A program made the position numbers and the translations under genes. This document shows positions 19,457-30,202 of a stretch of DNA of 64,000 nucleotides, piece by piece. Position 1 is the stretch's first letter; each line of letters opens with the position of its first letter. Source of the stretch: Plasmopara viticola (Eukaryota > Oomycota > Peronosporomycetes > Peronosporales > Peronosporaceae); contig MBPM02000070.1 in assembly GCA_001695595.3 (NCBI GenBank), positions 1 through 64,000 of the forward strand, read 5' to 3'. The notes under the pieces are model-generated. The model searched no databases. It worked only from the letters and a program-made list of their open reading frames with translations, and had not been told where the DNA came from.

Positions 19457-21087
19457 TCAATCGTATTTATCCAACTCTCTGGCCATGTGCTGCACCGAAT
19501 CAAAAGCTGCTTTAATACGCGCGTCGTCATTCTGTAATTCTCCAACTATTGTCAGCCACGAAATGCTCGAATCCCCTGTATATGGCAAATTACTATGCAA
19601 TAATCGTACGGCACTGTAAATGGCATCTTCAACTTTTCTGTCTTCCTTACGCCGATAATACGTCACAAAAGCTGGAAACCACTGCTTGAATACCGAAACA
19701 TCAGCATGTTGAGAAATAAGCTTCTTAAAAATAACTTCGGGATGCTCGCCACGATCTGAAAGGTGTAACATGGATGAGGGATCAGCCAGGTACTGCACCA
19801 TAGAGTGTGCATAATTCTGGACGTCGAAGCGCTGCCCTTCATCCAAAGAACCAATGTGCTGTGCTGCTGGTTCGAGGTCTCGAAACAGATTGACCACTTC
19901 ATCAAACGAATGCTTTGATTTCAGCAAATCATACATCTGATCGCCATTAAATGGCCTCCCTTTCGCGTAAAAAGCGACAGTCGCAACCCCATTGGCGAAA
20001 TCTAAAAAATTTGCCAGTGTAATCTTCTTGTTAAAAATTTTCAAGCGTTCAAACTCAAGTTCAGGGTACCGGTGCCACATTTTTCGCGCATTCGCTGCAA
20101 GCTCCCACTAAAGTAATTTACGTCTCCCAACACATTCTCGAGCGCATTGGAATCGAACATGACCTTTGCACGTGGCAATGACATCTTTGGCAGTACGGAT
20201 AAAATAAAGCTGCCAAGCTTAAAGTTCCGATCGTCCACCTTCAAGTACATTTTAACGTATTCTAGCCACGCAGTAAACAGAGTCACATCGTCAATACCAA
20301 TCAAAGCATGTTCTTCTTCGAGCCTCAAGAGATAGAACATGTATTCTGGTGATTCCTTGTGTAAAAGCCATTCCTTGAGCACAAAATCCTTGGTAAATGG
20401 ATCCGTGACCATATACGTCAGCATGTCCTCAGCAAATTGCGTCAAAACGTTTTTGCGTCGATAATAGTCAAATATTGTCACGACTTGTGAATACGGATCA
20501 TACACGGATGGATCATGAAGCGGAAACGTCAGTTTTGAACTCGGTCGTGGCTGAATGTGTTCGGCCAAAAAATCTAAGAGCTCTTTGTTGCTAAATACTG
20601 CGTTATTTGAACTCGTGGTCCTTTTAGCCCTATAAAATCTAACATAGTAAAACCACACAAGAAGCTTTGGGTCGTGACCCAATGTGACTGGGTCCATACG
20701 TCGATGACAGATGCTATGAAGGTTCAAGTACTTAAACACATCCTTTGGGTGGACTCGTGGTTCCTTCAACCATTCGTAGACTTTTCGTTTCATATCACGC
20801 CAATGCGCATGTCCCTGTATCGCGTATAAATCAACTCCTTCTCGAAGCATGAGCTCGTTTTCTAATTTGCGCGATAACTCTTGAATCTCCACGGCAATCG
20901 GGTCAATCGTGTGCACAGCCGGTTGACCAAGATAATCCTTCAATCCATTTCCTCTCGCCTCCTCGTTCGTGCCATTAAACGAGGACTTGTCTTTGTCGTC
21001 GCGTCTTACATTCGAGGCAGTGCCATAACAAGTGCTAACGTTAAAAAAGAAGATGATGGTAGTACGTACGAGGATGAGTACGCGCAT
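19457..21087 (-). pseudogene. Secreted WY effector 2, one frameshift
   Basis: This is a paralogue of effector 1 in inverted orientation. It starts at 21087 with MRVLILVRTTIIFFFNVSTC and NEEAR at the dEER position. WY modules are present (KVYEWLKEPRVHPKDVFKYL, then WFYYVRFYRAK, then EYMFYLLRLEEEH and AWLEYVKMYLK). A single missing base near 20101 shifts the frame; the block B orthologue keeps that base. The last third is open in the next frame (19457-20080) and ends ELDKYD. One deletion is enough to inactivate it, so either decay is recent or the base is an assembly error. Confidence 0.8.
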
Positions 21088-21344
21088 GGTATGGCTTGAG
21101 ACAAAGTGAGAACGACGGAAAAAATTTGAATCTTGCAGCTGGTACGAAATAAAGATTGGGATTGTGCGACCAGATAGCAAAAAGGACGAGACTGTACGTA
21201 CGGAGCCCTAGTTCTACAGATAATTGGCTTCGATTAAACATTCACCATCCATTCTTAATTGTCGACCTAATGTTTGTATCATATAACGTTTTCAGCCAAT
21301 TATCTTGAGACTCTATCATCTTATAGTACTTAGCTGCACATGTT
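21088..21344 (-). promoter_or_regulatory. Effector 2 upstream region
   Basis: The initiator-like TCACTTT reads on the minus strand at 21103-21109, about 16 bases before the ATG. That is closer than in effector 1, because the stretch TTGCAACGTC present in other copies is deleted here. The rest is AT-rich and matches 54690-54940 and, in inverted form, 23231-23515. Confidence 0.5.
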
Positions 21345-21770
21345 TAATTTGACTAGAAAAAAATACAGCAGGAACGATTGATAAATAACCGAGGCACCGT
21401 ATCGCAAGTAATAGAATGTTGCAAACTGATCTGTAATGGAAAGTGCAACTAGGAAGTACGACAATGGTTATGAAATTGCTGCCTCCTTGTAAACAATCTT
21501 CGATTTCGGACACAGCACCTGTGCACGCCCGTATCTTACTGCCAATTTTCATCCAATATCGCCTTGCGGATTAAACGCATTGAACGACCTTTCCATTGAC
21601 AAGTTTTTGTCGAAATAGCGCACAAAACCATTTGTAGGGTCGACCGATACTAGCAACTTACACTGGCGAAGAATGCTTTAAGGCTGCCTTCGATCAATTT
21701 AAGCCTTTCGTCGGCTGAACGTGATGTCCTCTCGACAAGTACAATCATTATTCGTCGCTACTACTGCGAA
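21345..21770 (-). pseudogene. Unidentified gene remnant, copy 2 of 5
   Basis: Minus-strand copy of the remnant described at 18467. The reading MIVLVERTSRSADERLK opens it. A GTAAGT near 21660 could be an intron donor. Then come NGFVRYFDKNLSMERSF, a TGA, and the RYWRAQ-like segment. It is the left arm of the palindrome centred near 22132; the right arm carries copy 3. Confidence 0.45.
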
Positions 21771-21960
21771 AATACACAGATCCGTACTCAAAATTAGCTC
21801 AATTAAAAAAAACAAAATTGGTACGTATATTATACTGCAGAACAGCATATAAAGTTATAGATTGATAAAATTTACATCTTTTAAAAAAAAAGTTAAGAAA
21901 ACCACCCCTTTTACCAAACAATAACTACCGCAATCAAAAATATATATATACAAATTTTTA

Positions 21961-22303
21961 CCCCATCGTAGTTTTAGCACTATACCGTTTTTTACTGCGT
22001 AAAAAACGGTATAGTTGATGTGGTTAAAGTGTCCTAAAAGAACAAATACAATTGTGGTTAGTGATCATAATCGTCGCAAGACACAAAAGTGTTAACAAAT
22101 AGGGCTGTACCATCCCAGCTCCATTTGGGCGACTCAAAAGTGTTAACGAATAGGGCTGTACCATCCCAGCTCCGTTTGTGCGCTTGCGACAATTATGATC
22201 ACTAACCACAATTGTATTTGTTCTTCTAGGGCCCTTTAACCACATCAACTATACCGTTTTTCTACTGCGTAAGAAACGGTATAGTGCTAAAATTACGATG
22301 GGG
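21961..22303. repeat. Fold-back element at centre of palindrome
   Basis: The arms 21961-22080 and 22183-22303 are imperfect reverse complements. Each arm contains its own small hairpin (ACTATACCG...CGGTATAGT, e.g. 21979-22016). The loop carries two tandem copies of a unit of about 53 bp with GGGCTGTACCATCCCAGCTC. Single copies of that unit occur at 46555-46604 and, inverted, at 55670-55720. This looks like a MITE or fold-back element. No coding content. Confidence 0.8.
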
Positions 22304-22369
22304 TAGAAATTTGTATATATTATTTTGATTGCGGTAGGTATTGTTTGGTAGAAGGAGTGGTTTCCTTAA

Positions 22370-22695
22370 TGTAATGTAATGTATTACGTTATCGCGTTAC
22401 CAAGTTATGCACGTGCTAGGCTCAGTCTGGCTAGTCCACGGCATAGAGTGGTGTCCCCATACGTCGTGTCTCGTTCGGCGGGCAGTGCAGCCAGCACCGA
22501 GGTCGTGAGGGTCTTCTATTATTTTGCTTAGCTCTGACTTGGTAAGAGCCCAGGTGGCGCCCGGTGCTGGTGACCGTCGCGTCGATGGTGAGACTCGTTA
22601 GGGACCTGCAGATGCCCGAGAGCACCTGCCCGAAGCGCGTGAGCAATTAGCCCACGCGCTTGGAAGGAGGGCGTCAACCCAACCTTTTCCAAGCG
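22370..22695 (-). repeat. SINE-like repeat, copy 2, with 13-bp target duplication
   Basis: The body is bounded by direct repeats GTGGTTTCCTTAA at 22357-22369 and 22696-22708. The minus-strand 3' end is a short (TACAT)n-type tail next to the left duplication. The duplication plus tail indicates retroposition. It lies in the right arm of the palindrome and is absent from the left arm, so it arrived after the palindrome formed. Confidence 0.85.
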
Positions 22696-22834
22696 GTGGT
22701 TTCCTTAACTTATTTTTTATTGAACGTAAATTATATCAATCTATACCTTTATATGGTGTTCTGCAAATTAATATACGTACCAATTTTGTTTTATTATTTG
22801 AGCTAATTTTGAGTACGGATCTGTGTATTTTCGC

Positions 22835-23230
22835 ATTAGTAGCGACGATTGATGACTGTACTTGTCGAGAGGACATCACGTTTAGCCGACGAAAGTTCTA
22901 AAATGATCCAAGTCAGCCTTGGAGCATTCATCGCCTACGTAAGTAGTTATTATCGGCCGATCCTACAGATGGTTTTGTGCGCTATTTCGACAAAAACATG
23001 ACAATGGAAAGGTCGTTCAATGCGTTTAATCCGCAAGGCGACATTGGATAAAAATTGGCTGCGCAGACGCTATGCCCGAAATCGAAAGTTGTTTACGAGA
23101 AGGCAGCAATTTCATAACCATTGTCGTACTTCTACGTTCAATTTCCATTACAGATCAGTTTGCAGCATCCTATTACTTAAGATACGGTGCCTCGGTTATT
23201 TATCAATCGATCCTGCTGTATTTTTTTCTA
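22835..23230 (+). pseudogene. Unidentified gene remnant, copy 3 of 5
   Basis: Right-arm mirror of 21345-21770. It has the same pieces in plus orientation (region of RYFDKN, then LRRRYARNRKL in another frame, then the hydrophobic tail), with several indels. It precedes the truncated effector at 23516. Confidence 0.45.
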
Positions 23231-23515
23231 CTCAAATAAAATATGGATTACTTCTCCTGCTGAATACTATAATACGATAGAGTCACAAGATAGTTGGTTG
23301 TAAACGTTATTTGATACAAACATTAAGTCGACAATAAAGAATGGATGGAGAATGTTTAATCGAAGCCAATTATCTGTAAAACTAGGGTTTCGTACGTGCG
23401 ATCTCGTCTTTTTTGCTATCTGGTCGCAGAATCCCATTCTTGATTTCTAACCAGCTGCAAGATTCAAATTCTTTCCGTCGCTCTCACTTTGTCTTGCAAC
23501 GTCTCGAGCCATACC
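23231..23515 (+). promoter_or_regulatory. Upstream region of truncated effector 3
   Basis: Initiator-like TCACTTT at 23484-23490, 26 bases before the ATG at 23516. The rest is the mirror image of effector 2's upstream DNA (21088-21344). Confidence 0.5.
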
Positions 23516-23732
23516 ATGCGCGTACTCATCCTCGTACGTACTACCATCATTTTCGTTTTTAACGTTAGCACTTGTTTTGGCACTACCTCGAATACAAGAC
23601 GCGATGACAAAGACAAGTCCTCGTTAAATGGCACGAACGAGGAGGCGAGAGAAAATGGATTGGTGGATTATCTTGGTCAACCGGCTGCGCACATGATTGA
23701 CCGAAATCTCGAAAATGCCATGGAGATTCAAG
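23516..23732 (+). pseudogene. WY effector 3, N-terminal fragment
   Basis: An intact signal peptide (MRVLILVRTTIIFVFNVSTC) and NEEAR segment are followed by about 50 family residues, up to MEIQ. The homology then stops at 23732, where inverted effector 4 sequence begins. The frame runs on to a stop at 23759-23761, giving a potential 81-residue secreted peptide. All WY modules are missing. It is the N-terminal remnant of a rearranged gene. Confidence 0.8.
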
Positions 23733-25095
23733 GGATGCTCGTCACAATCTGGAAATCGTAACATGGGTGAGGGATCAGCCAGGCACTGCACCATAGAGTG
23801 TGTATAATATTGGACGTCGGAGCGCTGCCCTGAATTCAAAGAACCAATGTGCTGTGTTGCTAGCTCGAAGTCTCGAAACAGAACGACCACTTCATCAAAC
23901 GAATACTTTGATCTCAGCAAATCAAACATCCGGTCGCCATCAAATGGCCTCCATTTTGCGTAAAAAAGCGACGGTCGCAATTCCGTTGGCGAAAACTAGA
24001 AAATTATCCGGCGTAATCTTCTTGTTAAAAATTCCCAAGCGTCTAAACACAAGGTCAGGGTATCGGTGCCACATTCTACGCGCATGCGCTGCAAGGCTCC
24101 CACCGACATATTTTACGTCTCCCAACACGTTCTCGAGCGCATTGGAATCGAACATGACCTTCGCACGTGGCAATGACATCTTTGGCAGTATGAATAAAAT
24201 AAAGCTTCCAAGGTCAAACTTTCGATCGTCCACTTGCAAGTACATTTTCACGTATTCTAGCCACGCAGTAAACAGAGTCAAATCGTCAATACCAATCAAA
24301 GCATGTTCTTCTTCGAGCCTCAAGAGACAGAACATGTATTCTGGTGATTCTTTGAGTAGAAGCCATTCCTTAAGCACAAAATCCTTCGTAATCGGATTCG
24401 TGACCATATACGTCAGCATATCCTCAGCAAAATCTGTCAGAACTTGCTTGCGTCGATAATAGTCAAAAAGTGTCACGACTTGTAAAAACGGATCATACAC
24501 GGATGGATCATGAAGCGGAAACGTCAATTCGGAACTTGGTCGTGGCTGAATGTGTTTAGCCAGAAAATATAAAAGGTCCTTGTCGTTAAATGGTGCGGTA
24601 TTTGAACTCATGGTGCCCTCATCCCTATAAGAATCAATATAGTGAAACCACATAAGAAGTTTGGGGTCGTGACCCAATTTGACTGGGTCCATGCCGTGAT
24701 GAAAGATGCTTTGAAGGTTCAAATACGAAAACACATCCTTTGGGTGGACTAATGGTTTTTTTTAGCCATTTGTACGCTTTGTCTTTCATATCAAGCCAAT
24801 GCACATGATCCTTTATCGTGTCTAACTTCACTCGTCTTCGACGCATGAGCGCCTTCTCTAATTTTCGCGATAATTTTTGAATCCGCACGGCTTTTTTTTT
24901 AACATTTTGGTCTTTCATGTGCACAGCCGGTTGACGAAAATAATCCACCAATCCCTTGCCTCTCGCCTCCTCGTTCGTGCCATTTAACGAGGCCTTGTCT
25001 CTGTCATCGCGTCTTGTATTCGAGGTAGTGCCATAACAAGTGCTTACATTAAAAAAGAAAATGATGGCAGTACGTACGAAGATGAGTACGCGCAT
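23733..25095 (-). pseudogene. Secreted WY effector 4, truncated and frameshifted
   Basis: Inverted paralogue closest to effectors 1 and 5. It starts at 25095 (MRVLIFVRTAIIFFFNVSTC). It is broken near 24765 in a run of eight T (plus strand) and near 23966 in a run of six A, and its 3' end is lost at 23733, where it meets effector 3. The middle frame (23940-24734) keeps the second WY module (EYMFCLLRLEEEH, AWLEYVKMYLQ). Both frameshifts are in homopolymers, but the 3' truncation is structural. Confidence 0.8.
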
Positions 25096-25352
25096 GGTGT
25101 GGCTTGAGACGTTGCAATATAAAGGGAGAGTGACGAATAGGTTTGGATCTTGCAGCTGGGTGCAAAATCAAGAATGGGATTGTGCGAGGGGAGCCAAATA
25201 TTCACCATCCATTCTTTATTGTCGACCTATTGTTTGTATCAAATACTGTTTACAACCAATCATCTTGTGACTCTATCATCTTATAGTATTTAGCTGGAGA
25301 ATGATACATATTTAATTTGAGGGTGAAGTGGTACAAACACAAGGAGATTTCG
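25096..25352. promoter_or_regulatory. Divergent promoter, effector 4 / DNAJC11-like 3
   Basis: Mirror image of 12512-12768. TCACTCT reads on the minus strand at 25127-25133. This is the third copy of the effector/J-domain divergent arrangement. Confidence 0.55.
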
Positions 25353-26960
25353 ATGGCAGCAGACAGCAAGGCTCCACCGCCCGAAGAAGAAGCGACTTCG
25401 TGGCGCCAAATCGAGCGTGATTACTATGTCCTACTCGTTATGGAACGTGATGCTTCATGTAGTGACTCTCGCTCTCGCGTGAATTCCATCCGGATCGACG
25501 ACGTCAAGGCCACGCGGAGATTGTGGCAGCAGCCAATGCACATCGACCGTGCGTACAAAGTATTAATTGATCCAATCAAACGGCACGTCTATGACATGTA
25601 CGGCGAAAAGGTAAGGACAGTACCATTTTTCGCTTTTCTCATGGAATTATCAAATTTAATACCGAAACGGTGTCCTGCCGTCCATGGTCGAATAACAGGG
25701 CATCCAGGTCCTCGAACAAGATCACATCGCTTCACAAAACATGGTCGGCTTCCACTTGCAAACACGCGACGAGCTGCAACAATACATGGAATAGCTCGTG
25801 CGGCAACGGCACTAACAGGCTCTTGACGTCCAATTCGTATCCCATAGAAACTGGCCATGCATGTCGATGCGTCCGACTGGGTCCACGCACCGATGCAAGC
25901 ATTCCGTCATCTCTTGGACCCTCACGTCCACTACGTGGCTCGGACGCAAATGACACCCCGTCAACGGACAGACTTTCCCTTGTCTCGTACAACCAAGTTG
26001 TAAAGTGGGGGCTTTATGTACGACCGACTCGGCATGACCATGGGTGGCTTCACCACGGCCTTGTCGTACAAGTCATTAAACCCAAGTCTCCCGTCCGTCA
26101 CGCTCTCGAGTCAACTCGGCTCGGTGCCCAAGCTGCACTGTCAACTGAGTCAACCCGTGTTGCGGTACACGGTCTTTATGCTCATTCCCGAGCTCGATGA
26201 ACACGGACTCGACCTGTCCGTGGGTTCGAACCATCTCTTGGCTTCACAACTCCACGGCTCCATGATGTGGAGTACACGTGACGTCTCTTGAGATCCCTTG
26301 AGCACGACACGGAAACGCAGACGGCCACGGCAGCCGTCGCAGTGAACGCAGCGGGTCCGAATCTCTCGCTGCAAGTGCGTCGCGCAATCACCAGTGCCTC
26401 CACCATTAGACTTTCCTTGCGCGCGAGCATGATGGCGGGCGTCTCCACCGTCACGGGCATGAGTCGAGAACTCTCGCATCGCACACGCGTGGCGGTTGGC
26501 GTCTTGCTCACACGTCCAGGCGTCACGCTACGATAAGGCTTTACCCGTGGCAGTGTCCGCTTCGTCGTGCTCATTTTCCAACAAGCGTTCTGCTCAAAAA
26601 TACTTTTCTTCCTTTTCTACTAGCATTAAGCAGTATGCGAATGAATGCATTTGACGTGGCGTGGCTGTGACCCCCACAACATGCAGTAGTGGCAAGCCTA
26701 AACGATTCGTCTCGTAGGTGGGCATAGGTGAAAACGAGCTGCAGATTTCCTTTGCCGAGGGAGAGACGATGAAGAGGTTGGTAAGCCACCGCTGTTCGTC
26801 AAAATTGGATAGTTACGGCGCGTTAACGGAAGCAACAATCTCCAGGCGGTCAAGCAGTGCGGCAAGGAATGAGCGACCTGCCAAAATACGTCTGCGATCA
26901 ACGATTTGTATGTAGTAGACATCACGAGGTGATGTCGTGACGCCCGGGTCGTTACAACGA
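25353..26960 (+). pseudogene. DNAJC11-like J-domain protein, copy 3, broken
   Basis: Inverted copy of 10900-12511, starting MAADSKAPPPEE. The J-domain is more damaged than in the other copies: after LVMERDASCSD the sequence is deleted and out of frame, so the HPD loop is lost. The helix IV segment (AYKVLIDPIKRHVYDMYGEK), the candidate intron donor after it and the beta-rich part (GLTMGG region, MLIPELDEHGLDLSVG) are recognisable in separate frames. Clearly non-functional. Confidence 0.65.
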
Positions 26961-27167
26961 TACGTGTCGGTGCCAGACGTGCGCAACAGAAGCTCAAGAC
27001 GTGTTATTTCTAAGCAGCCGTGAGGGCCCGGCACTTGGGATGCACCACGCCGTCAGCGAAAATTTCATGGTTGTGTTGACCGTGGTCAATCTCTCCCACC
27101 CAATGATGTCTTCTCCTTGTTGTGTCTGCAATTGGCAGATCTTTATAGGAACTTGGCAATCGCTCCC

Positions 27168-27276
27168 TAATCGAATTGGCAATAGAACTTCCAGCCCCGT
27201 AAAATACAAATAAATTTTTTACGCACCATATCTGATATAAAGATGTTAATTTACTCAATACTAAATAATGTAGCCT
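27168..27276 (+). repeat. Border repeat, left end of PEPCK/MULE cassette
   Basis: Direct copy of the core at 369-490 and 29100-29228, joining the inverted DNAJC11 flank to the cassette. It starts CGCTCCCTAATCGAATTG and ends CCTCGCTC. Confidence 0.75.
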
Positions 27277-27480
27277 CGCTCAGACTCAATCGGACCAAAA
27301 AGAGCAAAACAGGTGAATTAAGGAAGGTTTGATACGGGTGTGTTCACAGTGGTTGTTATAAGAAAAAGGGTAATGGCATACGGAACACATCAACGTTAAA
27401 ATCAAGCTGTCAATGGCTGGCTATTGTGGAACGCGTCTTGTAGCAATCTGGTAACTACTTATGGGACATGAAGTTGATGT
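27277..27480. other. Spacer, no gene seen
   Basis: Non-coding. It matches 57510-57690 in inverted orientation, so it belongs to the cassette. Confidence 0.5.
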
Positions 27481-27732
27481 GTGGCGAGCATTCTGGACAT
27501 GAGGCCGCCTCTGGCCCCGCATACCTATGCGGTCAACCGGACGCTAAACCCGGAGAAAGAGACCATCATTTCTACGATGACCAAAGCTGGCGCACCCCTT
27601 CGTACTATCCTTGCCACACTTCGTCAAAGGGAATGTGCCTGTCTTGTACTCAGAAAGGTAATCGGCAACGCAAGACAAAAGGTACCAATCTTGATATCAA
27701 TTCTTTCATATGAAAGTTATGCATGCAACTAA
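27481..27732 (+). pseudogene. MULE/FAR1-like N-terminal fragment
   Basis: About 83 residues, with HTYAVNRTLNPEKETIISTM followed by KAGAPLRTILATLRQ, a pattern resembling the N-terminal region of FAR1/MULE transposases (a helix with Leu-x-Pro-Glu followed by a Gly/Ala-x-Pro-x-x-Ile-Leu helix). No catalytic domain follows. It ends tail-to-tail with the PEPCK remnant. The assignment is by eye and tentative. An inverted copy is at 57266-57508. Confidence 0.4.
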
Positions 27733-29000
27733 CACATCACCGGGCCGTAACATGATAGGTCCTTGTCTGGCAGAATAAATTGCCTGTCGTTTTGTTTAAA
27801 CGAGGCGGCCAAATTGTGAGCTATATCGCTGAACGCACCCTTTTCCGTCCACGCGTCTCTTGGATTTAACATCTCAGATGGCACGCCTTCCACGAATGTG
27901 GGAATCTCAAAGCCAAACACAGGATCTTTAACAAACGCTGCCTTTTCGATACTGCTGCATCTACACACTTACGCGTGTACTGCAGCTCTATGCGTTTCCC
28001 CACCCCATACACGCCACCAGTCCAGCCCGTATTAATCATATACACATTCGTATTGCGTCCCTCTAGATTCCAACCGAATGAAGTTACATGCTTAATTGGG
28101 TGCAGCGTCATAAACGCAGCTCCAAAGCCCGTCAAGAACGTCGCTTGTGGCTCCGTAATGCCGCGTTCCGTACCCGCCACCTTGGTCGAGTAACCCGACA
28201 AGAAATGGTATCGTGCCTGACCTGTTGACAACTTTGATACAGGAGGAAGCACGCCGTACATATCGCACGTGATAAAAATGATGACGCTCGGATAAATGTA
28301 CGAGATTGAGGTTGATGGCGGGGAAGGTGAGAAATTGGTTACGATACGCGACCATATTCCGTCTTGCTTGAGTTGAGATAGTCGGATTCATTATCAGCGT
28401 TGATCCACGCATTTTCAAGCAAGGCATCCGGGCAAATCGCAATAAAGATATCGGGCTTCGTCTCTTTACTCAAATTTATCGTCCTGACATAGCAGCCGCC
28501 TTCAAGATTATATATAAACTCGTCATCCCAGCCGAGCTCATCGTCACCAATGAGATCGCGCTTTGCATCAGCCGACAGCGTCGTCTTGCCCGTGCCAGAG
28601 AGCCTAAAAAAGGAGCTGTGTGTCCTAACCTCCAAAGTTGGCTGAAGCCTGCACGGTCAACACATCATTCAGAGGCAAATAGTAATTCATCATACCAAAG
28701 ATCGCCTTCTTAAAACGTGCCGCCAAGAATGCCCAAGTGTCTTTTCATGTTAAAAAGCACAAATACACTCGAATGAAGTCTGTGTTTCTTCCAATCTTCA
28801 TCGACAATGTTGCACGCATTAATAAGCGTAAAGTCGGCCTCAAAATTCTTGGCTACACGAGCAAAATTGGGGCGGATAACCATGTTCGTAACAAAGTGGT
28901 GTTGCCACGCTAGCTCGGTAATTATGCGTACATTCAAGCGAGACTCCACATTTATACCACAATGGCCACCAAACACGTACTGCGGTCCACCTGCCCATTT
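27733..29000 (-). pseudogene. PEPCK (ATP-type) 5'-truncated pseudogene, block B left
   Basis: The minus strand encodes most of the C-terminal two thirds of phosphoenolpyruvate carboxykinase in about five frames. Landmarks: GGHCGINVES, then [12 protein letters not shown] (P-loop), [19 protein letters not shown] (kinase-2 and metal site), [11 protein letters not shown], then [13 protein letters not shown] and [17 protein letters not shown]. The first roughly 200 residues of the family are absent; the sequence upstream of GGHC is border repeat. The working enzyme makes PEP from oxaloacetate in gluconeogenesis. This copy is dead; an inverted copy is at 55965-57248. Confidence 0.9.
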
Positions 29001-29029
29001 CCATCAGAATCCCGATAATTGCATAACTG

Positions 29030-29228
29030 GCTGACGATATGAAGCTGTACTTTGATTGGTCAGCATAAAGAGGGGGTGTAGGAGGGGTGTCGCTATAGGC
29101 GCTCCCTAATCGAATCGACAATAAAACTTCCAGCCCCGTAAAATACAAATAAAATTTTTACGCACCATATCATATGAAAAGATGTTAATTTACTCATTAC
29201 TAACTAATGTATCCTCGCTCTCGTCACA
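29030..29228 (+). repeat. Border repeat, right end of PEPCK/MULE cassette
   Basis: The core is at 29100-29228, preceded by the TTTGATTGGTCAGCATAAAG stretch (again near 29410). It is in direct orientation with the copy at 27168, so the PEPCK/MULE cassette lies between direct repeats. Confidence 0.75.
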
Positions 29229-29697
29229 GCAAAGCCGTTCAATCTGGCAAAAGCCTTAACAGAGCTTTTCGCCTCTTCAAAAGGAGGAAAATTGGCGATT
29301 TCGAGATTCGACGTAGTGGTTACGTGGTAAAGCAACGCCAAATAATCTGAGGAATTGGTCTGGCAGAAATATCTCTAAATTTTGTGAAAAAGCGGTGGCT
29401 AAAGATTGTACTTTGATTGGTCAGCATAAAGAGGGGGTGTAGGGGGGGGTGTATCTGAAGCTCCCAAATTTACTTTTACATAGCAGCCTCAGCATCTGAT
29501 ATTTGGAAGACTTCAGCTTCAAAAAAATATAATTGTGTAATATGAAAATTGTAGAGGCAGGTAAAACAAGCTCGCTAAATTGTAGTGCTTACCAAATGTC
29601 ACCGCAATAATTGATTCGAGAATCATGCGTTGGTCCTGGGCGGGGTTATTTGTCACGTCTAAATAGAAAGCTCTCGTAAGGAAAAATAGCCTTCTTG
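29229..29697. other. LINE copy B left flank, no gene seen
   Basis: Counterpart of 496-940; related to 57690-58199. It ends at CTTCTTG, the LINE junction. Confidence 0.65.
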
Positions 29698-30202
29698 AGA
29701 GAGGCAGACGATTCTATTTGGTCAGTTTATCGACGACTAGATGTCTGTATGATCCTAAGCCTAGTTAGCAACGCCGGTTCCAGGTCCTGGTTCGGTGGTT
29801 GTACGGGGCTCGTCTCCGTCGGAGACTTCTCTGTGGGTTGTCGTGTTGGCACAGATGGAGTCTAGTCCCTTGTCAGGTGTTCTTCTTTCTCGCGTCGCTA
29901 AAGCTCGTAGTTGCTGCTGGCCGGTCGACCAAAACTCGAGCACGCTACCTTTGACGATTATCGCTTCCTGTTTGAAGACGACTCTGTTCCGTTGTAACCA
30001 TAGACTGGTAATGCAGATACTGCATAGAATCCACCACATCCTCTTCCATTCCTTCCCGTACTTCCTTTACTCATCCGGATGATCTTTGCTCAGTTTGGCC
30101 TTGATGACTCGACAATTCTGGTGCTTTCCTGCTGGCACACGCTTGCTGGAATCTGCCCATTTATTAGAGTTTTCATCGCTCGGCAGTCCAATGACACACT
30201 AG

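Noticed and set aside
22431..22646. 71-codon ORF in the SINE-like repeat (also at 46680).
   Set aside because: Not maintained in the third copy and no known domain; the repeat has retroposon structure and no sign of coding selection.
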